The position numbers and the translations under genes are program-made. Source: Fictibacillus fluitans (lineage in GTDB: Bacteria > Bacillota > Bacilli > Bacillales > Fictibacillaceae). From it: a stretch of DNA of 64,000 nucleotides. Location of the stretch: NCBI RefSeq assembly GCF_030418125.1, contig NZ_JAUHTR010000006.1:1-64000 (forward strand), given 5' to 3'. Positions 54,585 to 63,034 of the stretch are shown piece by piece (the first letter of the stretch is position 1; each line of letters begins with the position of its first letter). A model generated the notes under the pieces. The model was not told the DNA's origin. It saw only the letters and a list, made by a program, of their open reading frames with translations, and ran no database searches.

Positions 54585-55658
54585 CTATCCTAAAATAAGA
54601 AGCTCTTTTGGAGAATGTGTAAGTGATTCATTGCCATCTTTCGTAATCACCGCATCATCCTCGATTCTTACACCGCCAAGACCAGAAATATAAATGCCTG
54701 GTTCTACCGTTACAATCATTCCCGGCTCCAATACGACTTCCGAATGAACCGCCAGGCTTGGCCCCTCATGGACCTCAAGACCGATGCCATGTCCGGTGGA
54801 ATGACCGAAATGCTCCCCATAGCCTTTTTCTGTAATATAATCCCTTGTTAAGGCGTCTGCCTGTCTGCCTGTCATTCCCGCTCTAATTTCCTGCATACCC
54901 CTTGCCTGTGCTTCATAAACCGTTTCATAAATGGTTTTTAGGTCTTCTGTAATTTGGCCAACAGCAACCGTCCGCGTAATATCTGAGCAATAGCCTTTAT
55001 AGTATGCACCAAAATCAAGGGTGACCAATTCCCCTTGGCTGATTTTCTTCTCAGACGCCCTGCCATGGGGCAGTGCCGACCGGTAGCCTGAAGCAACAAT
55101 AATATCGAAAGAAGAAGAATCAGCTCCATTTTTTCTCATAAAGAATTCAAGCTCATTTGAGACTTCCAGCTCAGTGACTCCGGGTTTTATGTATGTCGTG
55201 ATATGCGAGAATGCTGCATCCGCGATTTGCGCAGCTTCCTTTAATATCTTAATCTCTGAATTATCCTTAATCAAGCGTAATTTTTCAATGAGGCCAGAAA
55301 CCGGCACAAGCTCCGCTCCAACACCAGCGGCATACTTTTCATAAGTTTTGAAACCTGCAAAGGTAAGGTGATCCTGTTCAAACCCGGCTTTCTTGATGTT
55401 CATTTCCTTCAATGCTTCTGCGACTGCTTCTTGAATGGACCTGCTGTGCCTAACGATTTCAAAATCTTTGGCTTGCTCTGCCGCCTGATCAACATATCTG
55501 AAGTCAGTAATCAGCTTTGCTCCTTTTTCAGAAATCACCAGGACGCCTGAACTTCCTGTAAACCCGCTGAGATATCTTCTGTTAATGGGGGATGTGACAA
55601 TCAGGCCATCTACGTCATGATTGTTAAAACCACTTTTAAGTTTCTCCAGTTTAGACAT
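54585..55658 (-). CDS. yqhT: Xaa-Pro aminopeptidase-like M24 peptidase
   Basis: A 357-residue M24 metallopeptidase. The creatinase-like N-terminal domain (INRRYLSGFTGSSGVLV) is followed by the pita-bread domain. Metal ligands: VTLDFGAYYKGYCSDITRT (two Asp), GHSTGHGIGLEVHEGP (His), MIVTVEPGIYI (Glu), and GGVRIEDDAVIT (Glu). It removes residues before proline. It lies between aroQ and efp in the usual Bacillus order. Confidence 0.93.
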   Translation of the reverse strand: MSKLEKLKSGFNNHDVDGLIVTSPINRRYLSGFTGSSGVLVISEKGAKLITDFRYVDQAAEQAKDFEIVRHSRSIQEAVAEALKEMNIKKAGFEQDHLTFAGFKTYEKYAAGVGAELVPVSGLIEKLRLIKDNSEIKILKEAAQIADAAFSHITTYIKPGVTELEVSNELEFFMRKNGADSSSFDIIVASGYRSALPHGRASEKKISQGELVTLDFGAYYKGYCSDITRTVAVGQITEDLKTIYETVYEAQARGMQEIRAGMTGRQADALTRDYITEKGYGEHFGHSTGHGIGLEVHEGPSLAVHSEVVLEPGMIVTVEPGIYISGLGGVRIEDDAVITKDGNESLTHSPKELLILG

Positions 55659-55685
55659 ATTGTTTCTCCTCCTGCCTCTAGTTAA

Positions 55686-56114
55686 TTATTCGCCAATAAG
55701 AGCCAATACAGCAAGCTCATATCCCTTTACACCGAGACCGGCGATCTGGCCGGCAGCCACCGCTGCGATGACGGAATGGTGACGGAATTCCTCTCTTGCA
55801 TGGATATTTGAAATATGTACTTCGATAACCGGGATATTCACACTTGCAATAGCGTCGCGTATCGCATAACTATAATGAGTAAAGGCACCTGCATTTAAAG
55901 CAATGCCGTCAAACTCATTTTCCGCTTCGTGAATCCAGTCCAGGATATCGCCTTCATGATTGCTTTGCCGGCAAACTGCAGTTGACCCGTTCTCCTCGGC
56001 AAACCTGATCAGGTGCTCTTCGATGGAGGCGAGGTCATTTTTGCCATAGATGCCGGGCTCCCGTTTGCCAAGCCGGTTTAAATTCGGGCCATTTATCACT
56101 AATATCCGTTTCAT
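55686..56114 (-). CDS. aroQ: Type II 3-dehydroquinate dehydratase
   Basis: A 142-residue dodecameric enzyme of the shikimate pathway. INGPNLNRLGKREPGIYG carries the catalytic Arg and Tyr. NSTAVCRQSNHEGDILD, LNAGAFTHYSYAIRDA and VEVHISNIHAREEFRHHS complete the active site. It converts 3-dehydroquinate to 3-dehydroshikimate. The ATG at 56114 follows GGAGATAACCG. It is probably the first gene of aroQ-yqhT-efp. Confidence 0.95.
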   Translation of the reverse strand: MKRILVINGPNLNRLGKREPGIYGKNDLASIEEHLIRFAEENGSTAVCRQSNHEGDILDWIHEAENEFDGIALNAGAFTHYSYAIRDAIASVNIPVIEVHISNIHAREEFRHHSVIAAVAAGQIAGLGVKGYELAVLALIGE

Positions 56115-56182
56115 CGGTTATCTCCTCAAAAAAAATAGAATGTTCCATGAACATTCTATCATACCCCTATTTTTTTGAATAG

Positions 56183-56683
56183 TTAGGTACTTTGTCCGGT
56201 ATTGTCATCCTGCCGCTCCTGATATTCAAAGGAAATCGAATAGCCAACAAATACTCCATACAGAATGTACAGGCACAGTGTGGTGGCCAGCGTGTTCCTG
56301 CCTATTTTATTCATGGCTTCCAGCCCCGGAAAAATGGGATGCAGCAAATAAAAAACAAGGAACCAAAGAAGGATTCCGAAAAAGATACCGGCAACTTTGC
56401 TTTTTATCCGTGCAAAAAGATAGCGGTAAACAATAGCAACCAAAATGGAAAGCAGCGATATGACCACTACTCCAATCAGTTGTCCGAGCCACTGGCCTTT
56501 CCATTTTCCCAGTGCCCATGGAGCAAGGACCAGGGCAGGCCCGATTTTGGACAAGTTTAAGTAATACGCAAAATAGCCGATGATTCCCCAAAACAGCCCG
56601 CCAAAAAAACCCACACTGACGACCCTGCCCATAAAGGAGCCAGGCTCTTCCTGTTTGTTTTTATCTCTGTTCATCTCATACAT
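56183..56683 (-). CDS. yqhR: Membrane protein YqhR
   Basis: A 166-residue membrane protein with about four helices, conserved in Bacilli with unknown function. GFFGGLFWGIIGYFAYYLNLSK (split here by hydrophobic stretches) and a C-terminal FVGYSISFEYQER are seen. The frame stays open to 56896, but the ATG at 56683 is preceded by GGAGGTG at about 13 nt, and an internal ATG at 56674 is possible. It is divergent from yqhQ. Confidence 0.8.
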   Translation of the reverse strand: MYEMNRDKNKQEEPGSFMGRVVSVGFFGGLFWGIIGYFAYYLNLSKIGPALVLAPWALGKWKGQWLGQLIGVVVISLLSILVAIVYRYLFARIKSKVAGIFFGILLWFLVFYLLHPIFPGLEAMNKIGRNTLATTLCLYILYGVFVGYSISFEYQERQDDNTGQST

Positions 56684-56871
56684 TCGTTTAAGTACACCTC
56701 CAGTTTGTAGTATGTCCCTTTTTCTCCATCTCTTATCATCCTGTGTTCTACTAATATTCCGTGTTAAAACTGTATAAAATGGGAAAAATAAAGTTAAAGC
56801 ACGATTGCCTAGAGGTTTATAGCGTTTTCCTGTAGAATTAAAGTTATAAACAATAAGGTAGAGGTGTAAAA

Positions 56872-57822
56872 ATGACAGATCAGAAGAAACCGGCATACGG
56901 CGGCCAGGCGGTCGTCGAAGGGGTTATGTTTGCCGGCAAGAACACATATGTCACTGCCATCCGCAGAAATGATGACAGCATCGATTATTATGAAGTGCTC
57001 AAACCATACAACCCGTGGATGAACAAAATTAAAAAGGTTCCTTTCCTTCGTGGAATCGCAGCGATTCTCGAAGCCAGTTCCAACGGCACCAAGCATCTGA
57101 ACTTCTCCACTGAGCGTTACAATGTAACACCCGGAGAGGAGCTTAAAAAGGAAGAACCCGCTTCATCCAAAGCCATGTTCATTTTTAGTCTGGCAGTTGT
57201 CGGGGTATTGACTTTCCTTTTTGGAAAGTTTGTTTTCACTCTTGTTCCCGTTTTCCTGGCCGAAGCATTCAGGCCATGGGTTCAAAGTCATGTTGGCCAA
57301 AACCTGCTGGAAGGATTATTCAAGTTTCTTTTCCTTCTCTCCTATATTTACTTTGTGTCGATGACTCCTACGGTGAAACGAGTGTTTCAGTATCACGGTG
57401 CCGAACATAAAGTCATTAACGCTTATGAAAACGGCTGCGAGCTTACCGTGGATAACGTAAAGAAACAGTCTCGTCTTCATTATCGATGCGGCAGCAGCTT
57501 TATCCTGTTTACAGTAGTTGTTGGAGTCTTTGTCTATCTGTTTGTACCGTCTGACCCATTGTGGCAGCGTGTAATATACCGGGTCGTCCTGATCCCTGTA
57601 GTGCTTGGCATCTCATTTGAAGTATTGCAGATCACAAATAAACTAAGAAATATTCCTGTTTTGCGTTATCTCGGATATCCCGGACTGTGGCTTCAGCTTC
57701 TCACCACAAAAGAACCTGACCGCAAGCAAACGGAAGTAGCGATTCTTTCCTTTACCGAAATGATGCGGCGGGATGAGGAGCATGAAAAAAGAAAAATCGA
57801 AAACACTACTAAAATCGTTTAA
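56872..57822 (+). CDS. yqhQ: DUF1385 membrane protein YqhQ
   Basis: A 316-residue protein of the DUF1385 family. The N-terminal AYGGQAVVEGVMFAGKN and the middle block QYHGAEHKVINAYENGCELT with histidines suggest metal binding. There are about four to five membrane helices. RNIPVLRYLGYPGLWLQLLT near the end is conserved. Function unknown. The ATG follows GTAGAGGTG. It is followed 21 nt later by yqhP. Confidence 0.9.
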   Translation: MTDQKKPAYGGQAVVEGVMFAGKNTYVTAIRRNDDSIDYYEVLKPYNPWMNKIKKVPFLRGIAAILEASSNGTKHLNFSTERYNVTPGEELKKEEPASSKAMFIFSLAVVGVLTFLFGKFVFTLVPVFLAEAFRPWVQSHVGQNLLEGLFKFLFLLSYIYFVSMTPTVKRVFQYHGAEHKVINAYENGCELTVDNVKKQSRLHYRCGSSFILFTVVVGVFVYLFVPSDPLWQRVIYRVVLIPVVLGISFEVLQITNKLRNIPVLRYLGYPGLWLQLLTTKEPDRKQTEVAILSFTEMMRRDEEHEKRKIENTTKIV

Positions 57823-57843
57823 TTTTGCAAGGAGGTGAACCTG

Positions 57844-58194
57844 TTGCACCGAAGATCATTTCATCCAGTGATTTGGGTTGTTATCGTGTTGGCAGTAGTT
57901 GGACTTGTTTCAAAATTGTTTACTTCACCTCAAAGCTTATTAACACAGCTGCTTATGATCGGATTGGTCATAGCTGTGATCTATTTTATTTTCCAGCGGT
58001 TCCGTCCGGGGGAAAATGGAAAATACAAAAAAGCAGTCAAACAGTCAAAACGGAAATACAGACAAAATACTGCTCCGGTTAAAAAACCGGCATCATCCAA
58101 CAAACCGGCCGCCTTCAAAAAACGAAGAAAAGAGCATAATCTTACCGTTATTGAAGGAAAGAAAAATAAGAAAAAAAATCGAGCTTCTTTCTAA
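57844..58194 (+). CDS. yqhP: Small membrane protein YqhP
   Basis: A 116-residue protein with two membrane helices (about 8-25 and 35-52) and a very basic, lysine-rich tail (KKRRKEHNLTVIEGKKNKKK). It resembles B. subtilis YqhP (function unknown, SA1362-like). The TTG at 57844 has AAGGAGG at 8 nt. The GTG at 57835 overlaps that site. It is co-transcribed with yqhQ and ends at the terminator 58174-58205. Confidence 0.78.
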   Translation: MHRRSFHPVIWVVIVLAVVGLVSKLFTSPQSLLTQLLMIGLVIAVIYFIFQRFRPGENGKYKKAVKQSKRKYRQNTAPVKKPASSNKPAAFKKRRKEHNLTVIEGKKNKKKNRASF

Positions 58195-58205
58195 GCTCGA
58201 TTTTT
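58174..58205. terminator. Bidirectional terminator
   Basis: A perfect 13-bp stem AAAAATCGAGCTT (58174-58186) with 58193-58205, 6-nt loop. It covers the stop codons of convergent yqhP and yqhO. Confidence 0.93.
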
Positions 58206-59114
58206 TTGTGGCGTCCATATTTTTTTGCCCGCAATCCATCGGTTCAAAAAGGCGGTTCCTTGCAGATGACCGAAATCCATGAGCGCATTTTTTGTTTCCT
58301 CCGACAGGTCAAAATCTACCACAGAAATTTCTTTTACAGGTATGAAAATAATATCCCTGGCATCATAGTTCGAAATATGACGGTTGTCATGCGCTTCCAT
58401 CATGGTCTGAAACAACGCCTTAAACAGGTTAAACGCGTTGTTCACTTGATGGGCATTAACCTTTCCACAAGAGCTGCTGAGCTGAAATCCAAGCACAGGC
58501 CGCTCAGATGTCCGGTCTTTACGCTGAAACAGCCACATGGGGAAATTGCTCAATACTCCGCCGTCGACAATATAGCTTTTTTGGCCAACTCTGTTGTACA
58601 GCTTGATTGGATAGAAAAAGTAAGGAATGCTGCAGCTCATCCGGACCGCCCGGGCAATCGGAAACTTTTCTTTGAGCAAACCATATTCCTGCAGATCATC
58701 CGGCAGCACCACAAGCCGTCCCCGTGTAATGTCGGAAGCCACTATTTTCAGCGAACCTTCAGGAATATCGGCAAAGGTTTCAATGCCCCTTGCCTTCAAC
58801 AGCTCTTTTACCCACTTCTCAAGCGCATCCCCTTTATACAGCCCCAACTTCCAGTACACCTTCAGCCAGTTCATAAATGGAACCGGCACCAGCGATTTTT
58901 TTTCGTCCATAAATTGCTTGAGGTCGGCTGTATGGATCAATGTTTTCATTTCGCTCGAACTGTAGCCTGCATTCAAGAGAGAAGCGACCAGTGCCCCGGC
59001 ACTTGTTCCTGCGACCCGGTTGAATGAGATCCCACGTTCTTCCGCTGCCTGAATGGCTCCGATCAATGCGATGCCTTTGATTCCACCGCCCGAGAATACG
59101 CCATCAACTATCAT
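58191..59114 (-). CDS. yqhO: Patatin-like phospholipase YqhO
   Basis: A 307-residue patatin-like lipid acyl hydrolase. The oxyanion motif is FSGGGIKG, the nucleophile serine is in GTSAGALVAS, and the dyad aspartate is in IVDGGVLSNFP. No signal peptide is present, so it is likely cytoplasmic or peripheral. It matches B. subtilis YqhO. The natural lipid is unknown. Confidence 0.9.
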   Translation of the reverse strand: MIVDGVFSGGGIKGIALIGAIQAAEERGISFNRVAGTSAGALVASLLNAGYSSSEMKTLIHTADLKQFMDEKKSLVPVPFMNWLKVYWKLGLYKGDALEKWVKELLKARGIETFADIPEGSLKIVASDITRGRLVVLPDDLQEYGLLKEKFPIARAVRMSCSIPYFFYPIKLYNRVGQKSYIVDGGVLSNFPMWLFQRKDRTSERPVLGFQLSSSCGKVNAHQVNNAFNLFKALFQTMMEAHDNRHISNYDARDIIFIPVKEISVVDFDLSEETKNALMDFGHLQGTAFLNRWIAGKKIWTPQKNRA

Positions 59115-59177
59115 TATGCACTCCCCCCATCATTATCCTAAGCATGAAGGGAAGTACAATATTCGATAAACGGCAAA

Positions 59178-59209
59178 ATAAAAACAACCACAACAGAGTT
59201 ATGATTGTT
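59178..59209 (-). terminator. Terminator of mntR
   Basis: About 11 bp of stem with G-U pairs (59183-59193 with 59199-59209), then TTTTTATTTTG on the minus strand. It overlaps the mntR stop. Confidence 0.7.
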
Positions 59210-59627
59210 CCTGATTTTTTTGCTGAACTTCTTTTAAAGCTTCAATCCGTTTTGGATCTTCCTCAAAGTACTGCAAAAGGTCTCCGATCCTGTCAATGGC
59301 ATTCCAGCTTAGATGGTGTTCAATACCTTCCACATCTTCAAAAATATTTTCTTCGTCGACGCCGATGGCCTTAAGAAACCCTTCCAGCAAATCATGCCGG
59401 TAGACGAGGCGCTTTCCTAGCTTTTTTCCATTTGGCGTTAATACAAATCCGCGATACTTCTCATAAACGAGATATTTTCCTTTATCCAGCTTTTGGATCA
59501 TTTTCGTAACGGAGGAGGGGTGGACTTCCAGACTTTCAGCGAGATCTGAAACCCTTGCGTATCCCTTTTCTTCAATTAACGCATAAATTCGTTCTATATA
59601 ATCTTCCATGCTCGGTGTTGGGGGCAT
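59199..59627 (-). CDS. mntR: Manganese-responsive regulator MntR
   Basis: A 142-residue DtxR-family repressor. The winged helix has [20 protein letters not shown]. Metal ligands are visible in [10 protein letters not shown] (Asp, Glu), [10 protein letters not shown] (His) and [11 protein letters not shown] (Glu, Glu, His). It represses manganese importers when Mn2+ is high. The ATG at 59627 follows CGGAGGGAACAG. The TTGTCA-N17-TAAAAT promoter lies 40 nt upstream. Confidence 0.96.
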   Translation of the reverse strand: MPPTPSMEDYIERIYALIEEKGYARVSDLAESLEVHPSSVTKMIQKLDKGKYLVYEKYRGFVLTPNGKKLGKRLVYRHDLLEGFLKAIGVDEENIFEDVEGIEHHLSWNAIDRIGDLLQYFEEDPKRIEALKEVQQKNQEQS

Positions 59628-59667
59628 GCTGTTCCCTCCGATTCATTCTTTCACTGCTCTGTCTAAA

Positions 59668-59696
59668 ATTTTACTATACAAAAGATAGTGTGACAA
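59668..59696 (-). promoter_or_regulatory. Sigma-A promoter of mntR
   Basis: Minus strand TTGTCA (59691-59696), 17 nt, TAAAAT (59668-59673). ACTAT-n7-ATAGT forms an inverted repeat inside the spacer, a possible operator. Confidence 0.7.
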
Positions 59697-59726
59697 GGGA
59701 GTTTGGTTTTTATGAGCCCGTTGCCT

Positions 59727-59759
59727 AAAAAAGAGGCAGACCCAAAGGGCTTGCCTCTT
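59727..59759 (-). terminator. Terminator of nrdJ
   Basis: Stem AAGAGGCA (59731-59738) with TGCCTCTT (59752-59759), with an inner CCC/GGG pair, then TTTTTTAGG on the minus strand. Confidence 0.85.
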
Positions 59760-59774
59760 CAACAAAAATATCTT

Positions 59775-60377
59775 TTACAGTCCGCATTTAAGCTGTGTAT
59801 TGCAGTTTGTGCAGGTGTTGCAGCCGCCGATTTCTTTCACTTTTCCTTTTCGGCAGACCGGGCACGTATTGCCTACTTCGTTCCCGACCGTCACATCAGT
59901 GGAACGAAGATCCGTGATGGTATCAACCAGCACTACCTTGCTCTTTTCCTCTTCACCAAGGTTCATCTCGGTTTGCTCAAAGGATTCCTCCGCTTTCAGG
60001 GTAAGCACCTGTGCATCACGGCTTCCGTCCACATATACCGTTCCGCCTTTTGCTCCGCCCTTATAAAGGCGCTCATACACCTTTTTCACCTGGTCCACAG
60101 AGTAGCCTTTTGGCGCGTTCACTGTTTTACTGATGGAGCTGTCTACCCATTTCTGGATGACACATTGCGTATCTGCATGGGCTTCCGGCTTAAGTTCCAT
60201 TGCTGATACGAAGAATTCCGGCAGGTTGTTTTCATCTGCATCGGGGTTGCTGGACAGGTATTCTTTTACAATGTCCGCTTTGACTTCGATAAATTTGCCC
60301 AAACGTCCGCTTCTGAAATACGAGAAGGAGAAGTAAGGCTCTAATCCTGTTGAGACTCCAACCATGGTTCCTGTGCT
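59775..60377 (-). CDS. nrdJ: nrdJ, last exon (C-terminal part of B12-dependent ribonucleotide reductase)
   Basis: The final 200 codons of class II ribonucleotide reductase. The exon opens with codons for STGTMVGVSTGLEPYFSFSY, which continue directly from LLTVAPTG in the previous exon. It ends with two CxxC pairs, TCPVCRKGK and GCNTCTNC, the redox or zinc tail typical of NrdJ. An ATG just before it (60380) lies in the intron and is not the start. The 5' edge is set by the 3' splice site of intron C and by reading-frame continuity. Terminator at 59727-59759. Confidence 0.92.
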   Translation of the reverse strand, partial: STGTMVGVSTGLEPYFSFSYFRSGRLGKFIEVKADIVKEYLSSNPDADENNLPEFFVSAMELKPEAHADTQCVIQKWVDSSISKTVNAPKGYSVDQVKKVYERLYKGGAKGGTVYVDGSRDAQVLTLKAEESFEQTEMNLGEEEKSKVVLVDTITDLRSTDVTVGNEVGNTCPVCRKGKVKEIGGCNTCTNCNTQLKCGL

Positions 60378-61506
60378 CATTTTTGTTACTCTCTGAATTC
60401 ATTCTTCAGAGGGCGGGATTATTAGTACCCACTCCCTATGTCGCCATAAGGATCAGACTATATCATCAACCAGTTTTTTGTTTGAATGTCTTTTTCTGTG
60501 ACATGGGTATTCACATAGGCTGACCAGATTTGATAACCTATTTGCCCTTTTCCAATCCCCATTAAATTGCCTGAAGGGAATTATGTGATGTACAGAAAGC
60601 TCTTGACCAAGAGTAACCTCATTAATACCGCAGTCTTGACAAGTAAAATTATCACGTTTTCTTGCTTCCCGTCTTTGTCTTCGCCAATTGGGTCCATAAT
60701 AGTTAATATCTCCACCTTGCCAAGTTCCACTTTTCGAACCAGCAAAAATACCAGATTCCGAGTAATAGATACCCATACAATTTTCACTACAAAAATTAAG
60801 TTTTTTAATTACACTCTGTTTTTTGTAAAATTCCTGATTACAAAGTGCACAATTTACTTTACGCTTTTTGCTAAACTTAACCTTTGCATTCCGTGATATT
60901 GCTTTATACGAGCAGTTATTACTGCAATATTTTGCTGTTTTAGCTCTGTAAGGTGTAAGGTAAAACTCATTTTTGCACTCTTCACATCGAAGTTTCACTC
61001 TTTTTTTCAAATGACTAAAATGGCTTTTATTAATTTCTTGATATTTAGCCTTACAAGAGTGACTACAAAAATTAGTTTTAAAGATATTTGACGGTTTACG
61101 AAGCAATTTTTTTTTGCAAAAGTTACAATCAACATATTTTTTTTGGGACAAATGTTGATTTATTGGATTTTTCTTCTGGTACTCACTTTTGCATTTTCGT
61201 GAACAATATTTCTTTCTTTCAAAATGACTCGGTTTAACAATTATTCTTTGGTCACAATTCAAACAATTTTTCTCCATATTTCATCACCTTTAAATCAATT
61301 TAACAAAGGTGTTTACACATGAAGTTTCTGGTGCTCGGCATGTAGTCGTTGAGGGGTCAGCCACGACTTCCCTGCGGATTGTCTGCACCTTTTGATTTTT
61401 ACCATAATAGGTACTGGCAAGGTACTGGTACAAAAGGATACTCAGAGTTTCCCGCATATAGCCAAGTTTACGCAGCGTTTTTGCAAACACTGGGGGCAAG
61501 ATGTTT
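60378..61506 (-). ncRNA. Group I intron C in nrdJ, with HNH gene
   Basis: A 1129-nt self-splicing intron. The 5' splice site is after GGGT (61507). That exon end pairs with intron GCCCCCAG as P1 with the required U-G pair. The core strand TCAACGACTACATG (P7 side, near 61341-61353) and its partner GATGATATAGTCTGATC (near 60452-60466) are present. The 3' end is a G, after which the reading frame resumes. The insertion is between codons. The HNH gene occupies the loop between the core halves. Removing it joins LLTVAPTG to STGTMVG. Confidence 0.88.
60453..61277 (-). CDS. HNH homing endonuclease (intron-encoded)
   Basis: A 274-residue protein. Four consecutive Cys4 zinc-finger-like repeats of about 35-45 residues open it (for example CLNCDQR...YCSRKC and CNFCKKK...FCSHSC). 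A C-terminal HNH nuclease follows: CQDCGINEVTLGQELSVHHI, then NLVSLCEYPCHRKRH. It should cut intronless nrdJ alleles and spread the intron. It is AT-rich and lysine-rich, unlike neighbouring genes, as expected of a mobile gene. Its last residues LVDDIV are encoded by the intron core itself. The ATG at 61277 follows AAAGGTGATG. Confidence 0.9.
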   Translation of the reverse strand: MEKNCLNCDQRIIVKPSHFERKKYCSRKCKSEYQKKNPINQHLSQKKYVDCNFCKKKLLRKPSNIFKTNFCSHSCKAKYQEINKSHFSHLKKRVKLRCEECKNEFYLTPYRAKTAKYCSNNCSYKAISRNAKVKFSKKRKVNCALCNQEFYKKQSVIKKLNFCSENCMGIYYSESGIFAGSKSGTWQGGDINYYGPNWRRQRREARKRDNFTCQDCGINEVTLGQELSVHHIIPFRQFNGDWKRANRLSNLVSLCEYPCHRKRHSNKKLVDDIV

Positions 61507-62652
61507 ACCCGTAGGCGCCACTGTTAAAAGGTGGGAGTTCCTGATGCCATATGTCAAGATTCCTTGATGGATATCTTCCGGCAGTTTTTTCATATAACCG
61601 GTCTTGATGAAGTTCTCACGAAGCTGTTTTGTTTCTGCTTCTGTTTTGCCTACCAAGAACGGGAAACTTCCTTTTTCTTTGGCAAGCTCAATGGATGTGC
61701 GGTAGGCAGTGGTTGCAATGGTTTCAAAAATCTTGTCAACCATTTCATTTCCTTCCTCAGATCCGTACATCGTTTCACAGTAGATGAGAAGATCGTGAAG
61801 ACCCATAACGCCAAGGCCGACACGGCGCTCCCCAAGAGCCTGAATACGGTTCGGTTCAAGGAAGTATGGAGTCGCATCAATTACGTTATCCTGCATGCGT
61901 ACGCCGACTTCTACTGTTCGCTCCAGCTTCTCAAAATCTATTGTTTTATTAACTTTGTCCGCCATGTTGCCAAGGTTAACTGCAGCAAGGTTGCAGACAG
62001 AGTATGGTGCGAGAGGTTGCTCCCCACATGGATTTGTTGCCACTACCTTCTGTCCGTATGCGACAGCATTGGTCATGTCGTTGGCATTATCGATAAAGAA
62101 AATACCGGGCTCAGCAGAGTAAGTAGCACAAATGTTGATCAGGTTCCAAAGCTCTCTTGCTTTTATTCGCTTATACACACGGATGCTGTAGCCTTTTTCT
62201 TCCCAGACACGAACATCTCCGGTTTCATGCCATTCTTCATTGTAGGCTCGCATTTCTTCCGGTGTATAGTTTTCAACATTCGGGAAGCGCAAGGCATATT
62301 CTGCATCCTTCTCTACAGCTTCCATAAAGTCTTTTGTAATGGTTACAGAGATGTTTGCTCCCGTAAGGAAATCGGGATTATGAACGCTGTAGGTTCCGCC
62401 GTCACGAAGCATGCGCTCCGCTTCGCGGTGAACATCACCATCGAATCCGCCAGTCCCCGGGATCTCCTTGTACCGTAGAATTCCCTCGTACATTGCCTTT
62501 TCTGTTGGGGTTAGCGGCGTAAACTTCAGCTTGTCCTGAGCAACCTGCTTAATCTTCTCATCCTCTGTGTTTTCAATAAGGTAGCGAAGAATTCTTGGGT
62601 TTTGCATTTTTGAAATGATGAAATCGATAATATCTGGATGCCACGTTTCATA
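61507..62652 (-). CDS. nrdJ: nrdJ, central exon
   Basis: 382 codons of class II ribonucleotide reductase, from YETWHPDIIDFIISKMQNPR to LLTVAPTG. ATNPCGEQPLAPYSVCNLAA carries the active-site cysteine and substrate-binding motif. FLEPNRIQALGERRVGLGVM is also conserved. The open frame alone begins at ATG 62607, but codons up to 62652 continue the protein, and the frame past 61507 enters the intron and stops. The enzyme makes deoxynucleotides with adenosylcobalamin, with or without oxygen. The gene is broken but not decayed. Confidence 0.92.
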
Positions 62653-63004
62653 CCCTCTCTTTCGAGATATTTCTCCTGGTCTAACAACCAGTCGGGACTA
62701 GACTATATCATCATCCTCAGCATTACCTGTTAGGAGTCGGGCGCTTCGGAACACAGTTGTATTCCTACTCTACTCTCTTGACCGTTCAAGATTTCGATAG
62801 TCGTTGAACCTTCTTCTTATCGATAAATTCGACTTAGAAGCTTGGCTGCATGATTACCCAATCCAATCATTTTTAACTTTCACGCTCACCGTTTCCAGTC
62901 ACGTTGTAGTTGATTGGCTCTAAGGGTTTTCCAGCAATTCACCCGATTTTCTAATCGTTCATTGTCTGAACGATGCGGACTAAGGCAAACCTTTGTCTTA
63001 ATTA
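62653..63004 (-). ncRNA. Group I intron B in nrdJ, without ORF
   Basis: A compact 352-nt intron. Exon end GCGGAT pairs with intron GTCCGC (P1) with the U-G pair at the splice site. Core segments ATTGCTGGAAAACCCTTAG, GGTTCAACGACTATCG (near 62795-62810) and GATGATATAGTCTAG (near 62698-62712) are present, and the P9 hairpin CTGGT/ACCAG follows. It ends in G, after which TATGAAACG continues the frame. It lacks an endonuclease gene, so it shows the minimal version of the same intron family. Confidence 0.88.
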
Positions 63005-63034
63005 ATCCGCCAGCATTATCATTTGTGCTCCACG
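63005..63034 (-). CDS. nrdJ: nrdJ, 30-nt micro-exon
   Basis: Ten codons, RGAQMIMLAD, between introns A and B. Joined to the next exon they read RGAQMIMLAD then YETWHPDII, a continuous NrdJ segment. The downstream edge is set by the intron B P1 pairing. The upstream edge is set by the shared intron 3' end GAGAGTAACAA..G seen also in intron C. It could be off by one codon. Confidence 0.8.

Noticed and set aside
58206-59027. 273-codon plus-strand open frame
   Set aside because: It is antisense to yqhO, which has all patatin motifs; no ribosome site.
61468-61506. Extension of the central nrdJ frame past GGGT (KHLAPSVCKNAA)
   Set aside because: This part is intron sequence including the P1 guide, not protein in the spliced gene.
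59775-62652. nrdJ as a frameshifted or decayed pseudogene
   Set aside because: The breaks fall at group I intron splice sites with P1 pairing and conserved cores, and joining the exons restores the protein exactly.
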